A stretch of DNA of 64,000 nt from Gordonia jinghuaiqii (GCF_014041935.1 NZ_CP059491.1:2046001-2110000), one strand, 5' to 3'; counted from the first letter of the stretch, positions 38,360 through 49,497 are shown. Notes: generated from the letters alone by a model not told the origin. Translations and numbers: made by a program.

Positions 38360-39988
38360 ATGGCGGAGTTGACGATCTCACCAGACGAGATTAAGGGAGC
38401 GATCGAGCAGTACGTCTCGTCGTTCGAAGCCGAAGCATCGCGCGACGAGGTCGGCACGGTCACCGATACGGCCGACGGAATCGCGCACGTCAGCGGTCTG
38501 CCCAGCGCGATGGCCAACGAGCTCCTCGAGTTCCCCGGCGGAGTGCTGGGCGTTGCGCTGAACCTCGACGAGGACGAGATCGGCGCCGTCATCCTGGGTG
38601 ACTACGAATCCCTCGAAGAAGGCCAGCCGGTCAGCCGCACCGGTGGCGTCCTCTCCGTGCCCGTCGGCGATGCGTTCCTCGGACGCGTCGTCAACCCCCT
38701 CGGTGCTCCGATCGACGGCCAGGGTGACATCGAGGCCGACGAGCAGCGCGTCCTCGAACTCCAGGCCGCCTCGGTGCTCGAGCGTCAGCCCGTCGAGGAG
38801 TCCCTCGCCACCGGCATCAAGGCCATCGACGCCATGACCGCCATCGGCCGCGGACAGCGTCAGCTCATCATCGGCGACCGCAAGACCGGCAAGACCGCGG
38901 TCTGCATCGACGCGATCCTGAACCAGAAGGCCAACTGGGAGTCGGGTGACCCCGCCAAGCAGGTCCGCTGCATCTACGTAGCGATCGGCCAGAAGGGCTC
39001 GACGATCGCAGGCGTGAAGTCGGCGCTCGAAGAGGCCGGCGCGATGGACTACACCACCATCGTCGCGGCACCCGCGTCGGACTCGGCCGGCTTCAAGTGG
39101 CTCGCCCCCTACACCGGTTCGGCCATCGGCCAGCACTGGATGTACCAGGGCAAGCACGTCCTCATCGTGTTCGACGACCTGACCAAGCAGGCCGAGGCCT
39201 ACCGCGCGATCTCGCTGCTGCTGCGCCGCCCGCCGGGCCGCGAGGCCTACCCGGGTGACGTCTTCTACTTGCACTCGCGTCTGCTGGAGCGTTGTGCGAA
39301 GCTCTCCGACGAGCTCGGCGGCGGTTCGATGACCGGTCTGCCGATCATCGAGACCAAGGCCAACGACGTCTCGGCGTTCATCCCGACCAACGTCATCTCG
39401 ATCACCGACGGCCAGGTCTTCCTGGAGTCGGACCTCTTCAACAAGGGCGTCCGTCCGGCCATCAACGTCGGCACCTCGGTGTCGCGCGTCGGCGGTGCAG
39501 CGCAGACCAAGGGCCTCAAGAAGGTCTCGGGTTCGCTGCGTCTGGAGCTCGCCCAGTTCCGTGAGCTGGAAGCCTTCTCGGCCTTCGCCTCCGACCTCGA
39601 CGATGCGTCGAAGGCGCAGCTCGAGCGCGGCGCGCGCTGGGTGGAGATGCTGAAGCAGGACCAGTACACCCCCTTCTCGGTCGAGGACCAGATCGTCTCG
39701 ATCTACCTCTGCGGTGAGGGTCACTACGACTCGGTCCCGGTCGACGACGTGCGCAACTTCGAGACGCAGCTGCTCAGCCACCTGCATCACAACGCCAAGG
39801 GTGTCTACGACTCGATCGCCGGCGGCCAGGTGCTCTCCGGTGACCAGGCCGAGGCTCTCGTCGCCGAGACCAACAAGTTCAAGAACGGTTACCTCACCCA
39901 CGACGGACGTCGTGTCGTCAACGAGGCCGAGGCCGAGGCGATGGATGCCGACGACGTCGCGAACGAAGAGATCAAGATCCGCAAGTGA
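38360..39988 (+). CDS. atpA: ATP synthase subunit alpha
   Basis: Non-catalytic nucleotide-binding F1 subunit, 542 residues (about 513 in E. coli). Walker [16 protein letters not shown] (about residue 173) and the ATP synthase alpha signature near [17 protein letters not shown]. The C-terminus continues about 30 acidic residues beyond the usual end ([19 protein letters not shown]), like the mycobacterial alpha extension known to suppress ATP hydrolysis. AAGGA ribosome binding site; ATG 38360 gives [19 protein letters not shown]. Confidence 0.98.
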   Translation: MAELTISPDEIKGAIEQYVSSFEAEASRDEVGTVTDTADGIAHVSGLPSAMANELLEFPGGVLGVALNLDEDEIGAVILGDYESLEEGQPVSRTGGVLSVPVGDAFLGRVVNPLGAPIDGQGDIEADEQRVLELQAASVLERQPVEESLATGIKAIDAMTAIGRGQRQLIIGDRKTGKTAVCIDAILNQKANWESGDPAKQVRCIYVAIGQKGSTIAGVKSALEEAGAMDYTTIVAAPASDSAGFKWLAPYTGSAIGQHWMYQGKHVLIVFDDLTKQAEAYRAISLLLRRPPGREAYPGDVFYLHSRLLERCAKLSDELGGGSMTGLPIIETKANDVSAFIPTNVISITDGQVFLESDLFNKGVRPAINVGTSVSRVGGAAQTKGLKKVSGSLRLELAQFRELEAFSAFASDLDDASKAQLERGARWVEMLKQDQYTPFSVEDQIVSIYLCGEGHYDSVPVDDVRNFETQLLSHLHHNAKGVYDSIAGGQVLSGDQAEALVAETNKFKNGYLTHDGRRVVNEAEAEAMDADDVANEEIKIRK

Positions 39989-40033
39989 TCTCAGACGTCA
40001 ACGGACATTGCGATAAGGAAGGGGTGAGGGCTC

Positions 40034-40954
40034 ATGGCCAGCATTCGTGAGCTGCGCTCACGCATCCGGTCGGTCCAGTCGACCAAGAAGATCACCAAGG
40101 CTCAGGAACTGATCGCGACTTCGCGGATCACCAAGGCCCAGGGCCGTGTCGCCGCGGCCAAGCCGTACTCGGAAGAGATGACGGCTGTGCTCTCCGAGCT
40201 CGCCAGCAACGCGGGGTCACTGGACAACCCGCTGCTGACCGAGCGTGAGAACCCCAAGCGTGCAGCGATCCTGGTGGTCACCAGCGATCGCGGCATGTGC
40301 GGCGGTTACAACGCCAACGTGCTCAAGGCGTCCCGTGAACTCATCGCGCTGCTGCGCGAAGAGGGCAAGGAAGCCGTGCTGTTCGTCATGGGTCGGAAGG
40401 GCGTGGGCTTCTTCAACTTCCGCGGTCTCACCGTCGAGGACTCGTGGACCGGCTTCTCGGAATCACCGCAGTACTCCGACGCCGCGACCGCCACCGAGTT
40501 CCTGGTGAACCTGTTCGTGGCCGGTTCGGGCGAAGAGGTCGATCGGCCCGATGGCGACGGAACCCTCGAGGGCGTCGACGAGCTGCACCTGGTCTACACC
40601 AGGTTCCAGTCGATGCTCGCGCAGGTTCCCGAGGTCCGCCGGGTGGCGCCGCTGGTGGTGTCGGAGGACGACTCGTCCGACGACACCCCGTCGCGCAACT
40701 ACACCTTCGAGCCGGGTGCGGACACCCTGCTCGACGCGCTGCTGCCCAAGTACGTGGCAACGCGGGTGTATGCGGCACTGCTTGATTCGTCGGCCTCGGA
40801 GTCGGCGGCTCGGCGTACCGCCATGAAGGCGGCCACCGACAACGCCGAGGATCTGTCCAAGTCGTTGTCGCGCGAGGCCAACCAGCTCCGCCAGGCCCAG
40901 ATCACCCAGGAAATCAGCGAGATCGTCGGCGGTTCGAGCGCGCTGGCCAAGTAG
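40034..40954 (+). CDS. atpG: ATP synthase subunit gamma
   Basis: Rotor shaft of F1, 306 residues: N-terminal helix [20 protein letters not shown] and C-terminal helix with [18 protein letters not shown]. Around residues 160-185 it carries an extra acidic loop ([20 protein letters not shown]) in the position of the mycobacteria-specific gamma loop. It starts 45 nt after atpA. Confidence 0.97.
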   Translation: MASIRELRSRIRSVQSTKKITKAQELIATSRITKAQGRVAAAKPYSEEMTAVLSELASNAGSLDNPLLTERENPKRAAILVVTSDRGMCGGYNANVLKASRELIALLREEGKEAVLFVMGRKGVGFFNFRGLTVEDSWTGFSESPQYSDAATATEFLVNLFVAGSGEEVDRPDGDGTLEGVDELHLVYTRFQSMLAQVPEVRRVAPLVVSEDDSSDDTPSRNYTFEPGADTLLDALLPKYVATRVYAALLDSSASESAARRTAMKAATDNAEDLSKSLSREANQLRQAQITQEISEIVGGSSALAK

Positions 40955-40976
40955 CCAGCTCGCGCATGATTCCTGA

Positions 40977-42470
<1,494 letters not shown>

Positions 42471-42479
42471 CGGTTCGCC

Positions 42480-42860
42480 ATGGCTGAGAAGTCCTTCCAC
42501 GTGGAGGTTGTCTCCGCGGATCGGAACCTGTACTCGGGAGAGGCAACGTTCCTGATCGCGCAGACCACCGTCGGCGAGCTGGGTGTCCTGGCCAACCACG
42601 AGCCGCTCCTGGGCCAGCTGGTCCCGGGTGGCTTCGTGGTCATCGTCGAGGAGAACGGCAACCGGCGTGCCGCAGCAGTCGAGGGCGGGTTCCTGTCCGT
42701 CACCGGCGAGGCCGTCACGGTGCTGGCGGAGTCGGCCGAGTGGGCTGACGATGTCGACGTCAACGCGGAGAAGACCGCACTCGACGAGGCCGAGCCGGAT
42801 TCGCCCGAGTACCACCGTGCTCACGCGCGTCTGACTGCGGCACAACACCTTTCGAAGTAG
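42480..42860 (+). CDS. atpC: ATP synthase subunit epsilon
   Basis: 126-residue epsilon subunit: N-terminal beta-sandwich (VEVVSADRNLYSGEATFLIA, TTVGELGVLANHEPLL) and a short C-terminal helical part. It regulates the rotor and is the last gene of the operon, followed by a strong terminator. Confidence 0.96.
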   Translation: MAEKSFHVEVVSADRNLYSGEATFLIAQTTVGELGVLANHEPLLGQLVPGGFVVIVEENGNRRAAAVEGGFLSVTGEAVTVLAESAEWADDVDVNAEKTALDEAEPDSPEYHRAHARLTAAQHLSK

Positions 42861-42895
42861 TACACCGCGCGAGCGGTCCGCTTCCAGCGGGTGGG

Positions 42896-42937
42896 CCTCG
42901 GCCGGCCATCGGGATTGTCCCCGATGGCCGGCCGAGG
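42896..42937 (+). terminator. Terminator of the atp operon
   Basis: Perfect 18-bp stem (42896-42913 with 42920-42937; core GGCCGGCCATCGGG), 6-nt loop, followed by TCTTT. Confidence 0.9.
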
Positions 42938-43070
42938 TCTTTCGCGTTGCGTATGCACGGTCTGGCATGCTGTTGTCTACAGCCCCAGTCTCGCGTGTAC
43001 GCAGCCCCGTGTCGGGCCCTTCCGGCCGACGTCTCCCGCGTACCGCGGCGACAGCGCAAAGGAGTAGGTG

Positions 43071-43511
43071 ATGTCGCTGCCGGTCGTGTTACTCAGTGTG
43101 CTGCTGGCGATCGCCATCGTGGTGTGCGTTCTGCTTGCGATTCGTGTGTCCCAACTGCGCAAGGCGGGCACTCCGGTGCTGCTGCGGCCGATCCCGGCCG
43201 CCGTCGACGAGGGCTGGCGCCACGGGACCGTGCACTACAGCGACAATTCACTCCGTTATTACCGGCTCGCGTCACTTCGGCCCGGTCCGACCGTCACCTT
43301 GGAGCGGCAGGGTGTGGAGATCTCGGGTCGTCGTCGCCCGGAGGGGACCGAGACCGAGATTCTCGACGGCCTGGAGATTCTTCAGGTGCGGACCGCGGGG
43401 CGCGGCGGCGACGAGTACGAACTGGCCATGGGCCCGGGGGCGGTCACGGCCTTCCAGTCGTGGGTCGAGTCGCGCCAGTCCGACCGCTCGCAGCGCCGTC
43501 GGAGCGCGTAG
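43071..43511 (+). CDS. DUF2550 membrane-anchored protein
   Basis: 146 residues: an N-terminal membrane helix (LPVVLLSVLLAIAIVVCVLL) followed by a compact cytoplasmic or peripheral domain (GWRHGTVHYSDNSLRYYRL, then a basic tail). It corresponds in position to M. tuberculosis Rv1312 after atpC. Function unknown. ATG 43071 has AAAGGAG 6 nt upstream; GTG 43068 is one codon earlier. Ends 18 nt from the convergent pduO-type gene. Confidence 0.88.
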   Translation: MSLPVVLLSVLLAIAIVVCVLLAIRVSQLRKAGTPVLLRPIPAAVDEGWRHGTVHYSDNSLRYYRLASLRPGPTVTLERQGVEISGRRRPEGTETEILDGLEILQVRTAGRGGDEYELAMGPGAVTAFQSWVESRQSDRSQRRRSA

Positions 43512-43529
43512 GCGATTCCCGTCCGCGCC

Positions 43530-44135
43530 TCAGCGTGCCGGACGTTCGCGGTTTCCGCCGGGAACCCATTTCACGTCGCCGGGGGTGCCCTCCGGCGTCC
43601 GATTGGCGATGCGGGACAGGATGAACAGCAGATCCGAGAGCCGGTTGAGGTACTTCGCCGGCAGCACGCTGGTGTCGTCGGGGAAGGCATGAACGGCTGC
43701 CCAGGCGGATCGTTCGGCACGTCGCGTCACGGTGCGGGCCTGGTGGAGAAACGCTGCCAGCGGGGTCCCGCCGGGCAGGATGAAGGAATCCAACGGCGGC
43801 AGTTGGGCGCCGTAGCTGTCGCACCAGCCCTCGAGGGCGTCGATGTAGTCCTGTGCGATGCGCAGCGGGGGATACTTCGGGTTCTCGACGACCGGTGTCG
43901 AGAGGTCGGCGCCGGCGTCGAACAGGTCGTTCTGGATCGTTTCGAGCACCGTGCGGAGGTCGTCGGGGACGTCGCCGCCGAGTGCCAGTGCCAGGCCGAT
44001 GGTCGCGTTGGCCTCGTCGCAGTCGGCGTAGGCCACGACCCGGGGATCTGTTTTGGGGACGCGGGAGAAGTCGCTGAGCCCGGTGGAACCGTCGTCGCCG
44101 GTTCGTGTGTAGATGCTCGTCAGATGCACTGCCAT
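43530..44135 (-). CDS. Cob(I)alamin adenosyltransferase, PduO type
   Basis: Transfers adenosyl from ATP to cob(I)alamin, making coenzyme B12. 201 residues with the PduO N-terminal signature [12 protein letters not shown] (residues 9-20), helix [14 protein letters not shown], and the C-terminal [17 protein letters not shown]. Divergent from murA with only 56 nt between the starts, so the two promoters overlap. Same position as M. tuberculosis Rv1314c. Confidence 0.95.
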   Translation of the reverse strand: MAVHLTSIYTRTGDDGSTGLSDFSRVPKTDPRVVAYADCDEANATIGLALALGGDVPDDLRTVLETIQNDLFDAGADLSTPVVENPKYPPLRIAQDYIDALEGWCDSYGAQLPPLDSFILPGGTPLAAFLHQARTVTRRAERSAWAAVHAFPDDTSVLPAKYLNRLSDLLFILSRIANRTPEGTPGDVKWVPGGNRERPAR

Positions 44136-44178
44136 GCGTTGAATGTACTGCGTCGGATGTCGGCCGGAGGGTGCCGGT

Positions 44179-44184
44179 TATGGT
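44179..44184 (+). promoter_or_regulatory. Candidate -10 of murA (leaderless start)
   Basis: TATGGT lies 7 nt upstream of the murA GTG at 44192, so the transcript would begin at the start codon. No -35 of note. Confidence 0.45.
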
Positions 44185-44191
44185 GGCATGC

Positions 44192-45448
44192 GTGAGCGAT
44201 CGGTTTCTGGTGTCCGGAGGTGCGCGTCTGTCCGGCGAGGTGGCGGTGGGCGGTGCCAAGAACAGTGTGCTGAAGCTGATGGCGGCCGCGCTGCTCGCCG
44301 AGGGCACGACAACTCTGACCAATGCGCCGGAGATCGCCGACGTCCCGTTGATGGCCGAGGTGCTGCGAGGGCTCGGGGCCGTCGTCGAGCAGCAGGGCGA
44401 GACGGTCACGATCACCGCGCCGGCCGAGCCCAAGTTCCACGCCGACTTCGCCGCCGTGCGCCAGTTCCGGGCGTCGGTGTGCGTGCTGGGACCGCTGATG
44501 GCACGCTGCCGCCGCGCGGTGGTGGCACTGCCCGGTGGCGACGCGATCGGATCGCGGCCGCTGGACATGCACCAGGCAGGACTTCGCGCCCTCGGCGCCA
44601 CCAGCACGATCGAACACGGGTGCGTGGTCGCCGAGGCGGACGCGCTCGTCGGTGCTCCGATTGCCCTGGAATTCCCGTCGGTGGGGGCCACCGAGAACAT
44701 CCTGATGGCCGCGGTCCTCGCCGAGGGGCAGACCACCATCGACAACGCCGCGCGGGAGCCGGAGATCGTCGACCTCTGCGAGATGCTGGTGCAGATGGGT
44801 GCGCGGATCGAGGGCGCGGGAACCGCGACCCTGACCGTCGACGGCGTCGACCGCCTACATCCGACGACCCACCGCGTCGTCGGCGACCGGATCGTCGGGG
44901 CCACCTGGGGCATCGCCGCGGCGATGACGCGCGGCGACGTCACGGTGCGCGGCGTCCGGCCCGAACACCTGCAGTTGGTGCTGAACAAACTCGGCGACAC
45001 CGGGGCAAAGGTCGAGACCTACGACGACGGTTTCCGGGTCACCCATGACTCGCGGCCCGTGGCCGTGAACGTCTCGACGCTGCCGTTCCCCGGTTTCCCC
45101 ACCGACCTGCAGCCGATGGCGATCGGGCTCGCGGCGATCTCCGACGGCATGTCGGTCATCACCGAGAACGTCTTCGAGGCCCGGTTCCGCTTCGTGGAGG
45201 AGATGATCCGGCTGGGTGCCGATGCGCGCACCGACGGCCATCACGCAGTGATCCGCGGGGTCGAGCAACTGTCCAGTGCGCCGGTCTGGTGTTCGGACAT
45301 CCGCGCGGGTGCCGGACTGGTTCTCGCCGGGCTCGTCGCCGACGGCGTCACCGAGGTCCACGACGTCGAACACATCGACCGCGGATACCCACATTTCGTG
45401 GAGATCCTCCGCAGCCTCGGCGGCGAGATCGAGCGCGTGAGCGACTGA
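44192..45448 (+). CDS. murA: UDP-N-acetylglucosamine 1-carboxyvinyltransferase, Asp117 form
   Basis: First committed step of peptidoglycan synthesis: adds enolpyruvate to UDP-GlcNAc. 418 residues, same as M. tuberculosis MurA. Motifs: [16 protein letters not shown] (substrate Lys/Asn), [19 protein letters not shown] and GFPTDLQPM. The residue that is Cys115 in E. coli, the target of fosfomycin, is Asp117 here, as in mycobacteria, predicting intrinsic fosfomycin resistance. GTG 44192 ([10 protein letters not shown]) is chosen by length and the -10 position; upstream codons are in the shared promoter. Confidence 0.97.
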   Translation: MSDRFLVSGGARLSGEVAVGGAKNSVLKLMAAALLAEGTTTLTNAPEIADVPLMAEVLRGLGAVVEQQGETVTITAPAEPKFHADFAAVRQFRASVCVLGPLMARCRRAVVALPGGDAIGSRPLDMHQAGLRALGATSTIEHGCVVAEADALVGAPIALEFPSVGATENILMAAVLAEGQTTIDNAAREPEIVDLCEMLVQMGARIEGAGTATLTVDGVDRLHPTTHRVVGDRIVGATWGIAAAMTRGDVTVRGVRPEHLQLVLNKLGDTGAKVETYDDGFRVTHDSRPVAVNVSTLPFPGFPTDLQPMAIGLAAISDGMSVITENVFEARFRFVEEMIRLGADARTDGHHAVIRGVEQLSSAPVWCSDIRAGAGLVLAGLVADGVTEVHDVEHIDRGYPHFVEILRSLGGEIERVSD

Positions 45449-45460
45449 TGTGCGCCGGCA

Positions 45461-45478
45461 CCTGTCCGATCGGACAGG
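45461..45478. promoter_or_regulatory. Perfect 18-bp palindrome in the murA-mno gap
   Basis: CCTGTCCGATCGGACAGG is fully self-complementary, 12 nt after murA and about 120 nt before mno. It could be a dimer-binding operator for the mno locus or, as RNA, a 7-bp hairpin with a GATC loop. A near copy (CCTGTCCGAAAGGACGG) is at 53694-53710. Confidence 0.55.
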
Positions 45479-45560
45479 CGCCCACCCCGGCCGCCTGGTC
45501 GGACTTGCCCGCCGACGGCCAGGACCCCTTGTGGCGGTTGTGATCTGAGCGACATGCTCG

Positions 45561-45584
45561 TTGTGACAGACCAAACCGTCACAA
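45561..45584. promoter_or_regulatory. Inverted repeat overlapping the mno ribosome binding site
   Basis: TTGTGAC (45561-45567) and GTCACAA (45578-45584) are exact inverted 7-mers separated by 10 bp. The right arm runs into the AAGGAG ribosome binding site. Two more TTGTG elements precede it at 45529 and 45538. It may be an operator or an RNA hairpin hiding the ribosome site. Confidence 0.5.
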
Positions 45585-45596
45585 GGAGTAGTCGCC

Positions 45597-46868
45597 ATGG
45601 CCATTGAGCTGAACCAGATCTGGGATTTCCCGATCAAGGAGTTCCATCCCTTCCCGAAGGCGAAGCTGGGCGTCGGCGCACACGACATGCTCGGCGTGGA
45701 GGCCAAGGATCTCGGCATGACCCGCGCACTGCTGATGACCACCGGCCTGCGAGGTTCGGGGATCATCGAGGAACTGATCGGCAAGATCGAGTACCAGGGC
45801 GTCGACGTCGTGCTCTACGACAAGGTGGAGTCCAACCCCAAGGACTACAACTGCATGGACGCCGCGGCGCTCTATCAGTCGGAGAAGTGCGACGGCATCA
45901 TCTCGGTGGGTGGCGGCTCGAGCCACGACGCCGCCAAGGGCGCCCGCATGGTCATCGCGCACGACGGCCGCAACATCAACGAGTTCGAGGGCTTCTCCAA
46001 GGCGACGAACAAGGAGAACCCCAAGCACATCGCCGTCTCGACCACCGCAGGCACCGGTTCGGAGACCTCCTGGGCGTATGTCATCACCGACACCTCGGAC
46101 ATGAACAAGCCGCACAAGTGGGTCGCCTTCGATGACACCTGTCTGGTCGATCTCGCGATGGACGACCCGCTGCTCTACTACACGTGCCCGGAGCACTTCA
46201 CCGCCTTCTGCGGCTTCGACGTGCTGGCCCATGCCAGCGAGCCCTATGTCTCGCGGCTGGATTTCGCACCGTCCCTGGGCAACGCGAAGTACTCGATCGA
46301 GCTGATCCGTGACCACCTGCGTACCGCCGTGTACGACCCGCGCAACCTCGAGGCCCGCGCAGGCATGATGCATGCGCAGTACATCGCCGCGCAGGCGTTC
46401 AACTCCGGTGGTCTGGGGCTGGTGCACTCGCTCTCGCATGCGGTGAGTGCGTTCTACGACAGCCACCACGGCCTCAACAACGCGATCGCCCTGCCCCGGG
46501 TGTGGGAGTACAACCTGCCGGCACGGTTCGAGCGGTACGCCGAGATCGCCGCGTTGCTCGGCGTGGACACCTCGAAGATGACCACGGTCCAGGCCGCCGA
46601 CGCCGCGGTCGAGGAGGCCATCCGGTTGTCCAAGGACCTCGGAATCCCGGACAACTTCGGGCAGTTGTCGACGACCAGCTATGACAAGAACCGGATGAAC
46701 ACCGGCAAGTACGAGGGTCGCGGCGAGACGATGGACACCTCCGACAAGCAGATTCGCGCCATCGCGGAGCACATGATGGACGACTGGTGCACGCCGGGCA
46801 ATCCCCGCGAGAGCACCGTCGAATCGCTGATCCCGATGGTCACCCACGCCTTCACGGGTAGCTACTGA
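45597..46868 (+). CDS. mno: NDMA-dependent (mycofactocin-type) methanol/alcohol dehydrogenase
   Basis: Type III metal alcohol dehydrogenase with tightly bound NAD(P), known in Amycolatopsis, Rhodococcus and mycobacteria as Mno/Mdo, which oxidises methanol and other primary alcohols and passes electrons to mycofactocin or, in vitro, to N,N-dimethyl-4-nitrosoaniline. 423 residues, the family length. Cofactor motif SVGGGSSHDAAKG (103-115), STTAGTGSETS, and metal ligands D208 and H212 (GFDVLAHASE), H277 and H291 (spacing 14 as in FucO). AAGGAG before ATG 45597. First gene of a six-gene block in one direction; the two inverted repeats upstream suggest tight control. Confidence 0.93.
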   Translation: MAIELNQIWDFPIKEFHPFPKAKLGVGAHDMLGVEAKDLGMTRALLMTTGLRGSGIIEELIGKIEYQGVDVVLYDKVESNPKDYNCMDAAALYQSEKCDGIISVGGGSSHDAAKGARMVIAHDGRNINEFEGFSKATNKENPKHIAVSTTAGTGSETSWAYVITDTSDMNKPHKWVAFDDTCLVDLAMDDPLLYYTCPEHFTAFCGFDVLAHASEPYVSRLDFAPSLGNAKYSIELIRDHLRTAVYDPRNLEARAGMMHAQYIAAQAFNSGGLGLVHSLSHAVSAFYDSHHGLNNAIALPRVWEYNLPARFERYAEIAALLGVDTSKMTTVQAADAAVEEAIRLSKDLGIPDNFGQLSTTSYDKNRMNTGKYEGRGETMDTSDKQIRAIAEHMMDDWCTPGNPRESTVESLIPMVTHAFTGSY

Positions 46869-46873
46869 ATCCG

Positions 46874-47944
46874 ATGACGCACATCTCCGTCCCGCAGGCG
46901 ACCGTCGAGGAGACCACAACCGGTTTCGGTTCGGTCGAGGACCTGACCGAGGCCCTGAGCGGTCAGGGTTATCTGATCGGCCCGGAACTGGCGGTGGTCG
47001 TCCATCTCGCGACGCTCCTCGACCGGCCGTTGCTCCTCGAGGGCCCGGCCGGTGTCGGCAAGACCGAGCTGGCCAAGGCGCTCGCCGCGGCGTCGGGGCG
47101 TGAGCTCATCCGGTTGCAGTGCTACGAGGGGCTCGACGAATCACGCGCCCTCTACGAATGGGACTACGCGCGTCAGCTTCTCCACGTGCAGATGTTGCGG
47201 GATCGGATCAGTTCCGAACTCGCCGCCGAGACAACGCTTTCGGCGGCGGGTTCGGCGCTGAGGCGTGCCGAGGTCGGGGTCTACACCGAGGACTTCCTGG
47301 TGGCCCGGCCGCTGATGGCGGCGATCACCTCGCCGCAGCCGACGGTCCTGCTCGTCGACGAGATCGACCGCACCGACGAGGCGATGGAGGCGGTCATGCT
47401 CGAGGTGCTGGCCGAGCGGCAGGTGACGGTGCCCGAACTGGGTACCATCGTCGCGCGGTCGTCACCGTGGGTCATCCTGACCTCCAACGACACCCGCGAG
47501 CTGTCGCCCGCGCTCAAGCGGCGATGCCTGCATTTCCAGGTCGAGTATCCCGATCCCGCCACCGAGCGCGCGATCGTCGCCGTCCGTGCCCCCGACGTCG
47601 AGGAATCGGTCATCGGCGAGGTCGTCGAACTCGCCCGGCGACTCCGGGACCTGCCACTGCGCAAGAGCCCGTCCATCGCGGAGGTCATCGATGCGGCTCG
47701 CGCCGCGTCGTACCTCGGGACCCCGATCGGGACGGCACACCACGGCGCACTGCTGGCGTTGTTGGTCAAGTTCGGTTCCGACGGCGAGATCGCCAGGCGG
47801 GCACTGGTATCGGACGGGCCGGGTGGTCACGTCGCCCCGGTCGCCGAGGTCGGCGCCGACGGTACGACACCCGCGGGATCGGTCACGGCACGGGCGTTCG
47901 GGGCCGGACGGGCCCGCAGCGCCGGTGTGCGCGCAACGCGATGA
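46874..47944 (+). CDS. MoxR-family AAA+ ATPase in the mno locus
   Basis: 356 residues. AAA+ core with Walker A EGPAGVGKTE (56-65), Walker B VLLVDEID (158-165), sensor 1 Asn205 (ILTSNDTREL) and Arg-finger region ALKRRC. The C-terminal lid is followed by a Gly/Ala-rich tail. MoxR ATPases work with VWA-domain partners as chaperones for metal or cofactor insertion (MoxR in methanol oxidation, CoxD/CoxE in CO dehydrogenase, RavA/ViaA). Here it starts 5 nt after mno and overlaps the VWA gene by 4 nt (ATGA), so its client is probably one or both alcohol dehydrogenases (inference). Confidence 0.92.
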   Translation: MTHISVPQATVEETTTGFGSVEDLTEALSGQGYLIGPELAVVVHLATLLDRPLLLEGPAGVGKTELAKALAAASGRELIRLQCYEGLDESRALYEWDYARQLLHVQMLRDRISSELAAETTLSAAGSALRRAEVGVYTEDFLVARPLMAAITSPQPTVLLVDEIDRTDEAMEAVMLEVLAERQVTVPELGTIVARSSPWVILTSNDTRELSPALKRRCLHFQVEYPDPATERAIVAVRAPDVEESVIGEVVELARRLRDLPLRKSPSIAEVIDAARAASYLGTPIGTAHHGALLALLVKFGSDGEIARRALVSDGPGGHVAPVAEVGADGTTPAGSVTARAFGAGRARSAGVRATR

Positions 47945-49497
47945 CGGTCACCTCCGCCGGAACATCCCCGCGCGCGGAGATCCTCGATCTCCTCGCCGTC
48001 TCCTTCGGGCGGGTGCTCCGTCTGGTCGGGGTGGCGGCCTCGCCCGCGGAGGTGATCGAGATCCGCCGGACACTGTCGATCGTCGGTGCAGGCGAACTGT
48101 CGGTGCTGCGGGCCGCATTGCGCAGTGTCTGTGTCAAATACTGTTACGAGACAGCAGGTTTCGAGCAGGCGTTTGACCTCTTCTTCCTCGGGGCCGATCG
48201 GGGTCGACACGCCGAGGAGCTGCCGGTGCCCCGCGGCGTCGCGGCCGACCTGCCCCAGGACGTGGAGTGGGACGAGGAGTTCGAGGGTGCCGCCCGCCGG
48301 ATCGGTGCCGACGAACACACCGACGAGATCGGCCACCTGATGGCCCCCGATCCAGAGGCCGCCGACCCAGATGCCGAGCCTCGCGCGGAGAGCGCCCATC
48401 GGGAGGAGAACGACTTCAGCGTGTCGGCCGGTGCCGAACATCTCGGCGTCGACCCGGATAGTGGTTCGGCAGGCGGCGGGGTTACCTACACCGTCGAGGT
48501 CGACGCCGCCGATTCGTCGACCGTCGGCGAACTGACCGGCGCGGCGGCGCGAGTCGCCGGCAGGCCGCTCGGTCTGGCCGGGGCGGCATCGATCCTCGCG
48601 GCGCTCGACGCCTACGACCCGCGCAAGGCCTACGGATCCGACGGCCTCGCCGATCTCGACGACACCCGCCGGGGCGAACTCGAACGGGCGCTCGCGGCCT
48701 TCGTCGACGCACTCGCGAACCGGCTCGAGGCGGCTTCGGTCGTCGCCGATCCGTCCGCCACGGCGCCGACACACCCCGCATCGGCTCACCCCGACCAGCC
48801 CGAGATCGACCGTGCTTGTCACCGATTGATCCAGCGGATTCGCGGTGCGCCCCGCCGGGTGGTGCGTCCGGTCGACCGCGGCACCCTCGACATCCGGGCG
48901 ACGATGCGGGCCGCGGTCGCGACCGACGGGGTGCCGGCCGAGCTCTGGCGGCGGCGCCACCGGCCCGGCCCGGTGCGGATGCTGGTGCTCATCGACGTCT
49001 CGCTGTCGGTGCGCCCGGTGGCCGGTTTCATCCTGCGGCTCGCGCAGACGCTGCACCGGTTCGGCAACCGCTGCGAGGTCATCGCGTTCGTCGATCGGCC
49101 GGTGCGGGTCACTCCCGCGCTGCGGGCGGGCTCTCCCGATGCGGCGCTGACCTCGGTGCTCGCCGCCGATGGCCTCGACCTGGCCGGCACCAGTGACTAC
49201 GGGCGCATGCTCGCCGAGCTTCTCGGCGAGTTCGGGGACCTCATCACCTCGCGCACCTCGGTGCTCGTTGTCGGCGACGCGCGCAGCAACGGTTTCGACC
49301 CCCGGGTCGATCTGTTCGCCGAGGTGGCGCGCCGCGCGCATCGGGTCGCGTGGGTCACGCCCGAACCGGCCCGCTACTGGCCGCAGAGCGGATGCGCGAT
49401 GGCCGACTACGCCGAGCACTGTGCGGGCGTCGTCAGTGTCCGGGACGGTGACGAGTTGGTGGCGCGCTGCGACGAGTTGGGTGCGGCGCTGAGGTGA
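47941..49497 (+). CDS. CoxE-like VWA-domain protein
   Basis: 518 residues. The N-terminal helical part (about 1-100) is followed by an acidic, variable middle (about 120-190). The C-terminal third is a von Willebrand A domain with an intact metal site: DVSLS (352-356), the Thr in GTSDYG (about 417), and VVGDARSNG. This is the CoxE/ViaA arrangement, always partnered with a MoxR ATPase. ATG 47941 lies in the end of the ATPase gene, so the two proteins are made together. Likely a substrate adaptor delivering a dehydrogenase to the ATPase; the actual client is unknown. Confidence 0.9.
   Translation: MTVTSAGTSPRAEILDLLAVSFGRVLRLVGVAASPAEVIEIRRTLSIVGAGELSVLRAALRSVCVKYCYETAGFEQAFDLFFLGADRGRHAEELPVPRGVAADLPQDVEWDEEFEGAARRIGADEHTDEIGHLMAPDPEAADPDAEPRAESAHREENDFSVSAGAEHLGVDPDSGSAGGGVTYTVEVDAADSSTVGELTGAAARVAGRPLGLAGAASILAALDAYDPRKAYGSDGLADLDDTRRGELERALAAFVDALANRLEAASVVADPSATAPTHPASAHPDQPEIDRACHRLIQRIRGAPRRVVRPVDRGTLDIRATMRAAVATDGVPAELWRRRHRPGPVRMLVLIDVSLSVRPVAGFILRLAQTLHRFGNRCEVIAFVDRPVRVTPALRAGSPDAALTSVLAADGLDLAGTSDYGRMLAELLGEFGDLITSRTSVLVVGDARSNGFDPRVDLFAEVARRAHRVAWVTPEPARYWPQSGCAMADYAEHCAGVVSVRDGDELVARCDELGAALR

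Noticed and set aside
45289..45543. Short + frame across the murA end and the gap before mno
   Set aside because: Most of it overlaps murA in another frame and the rest covers the palindrome; no ribosome site.
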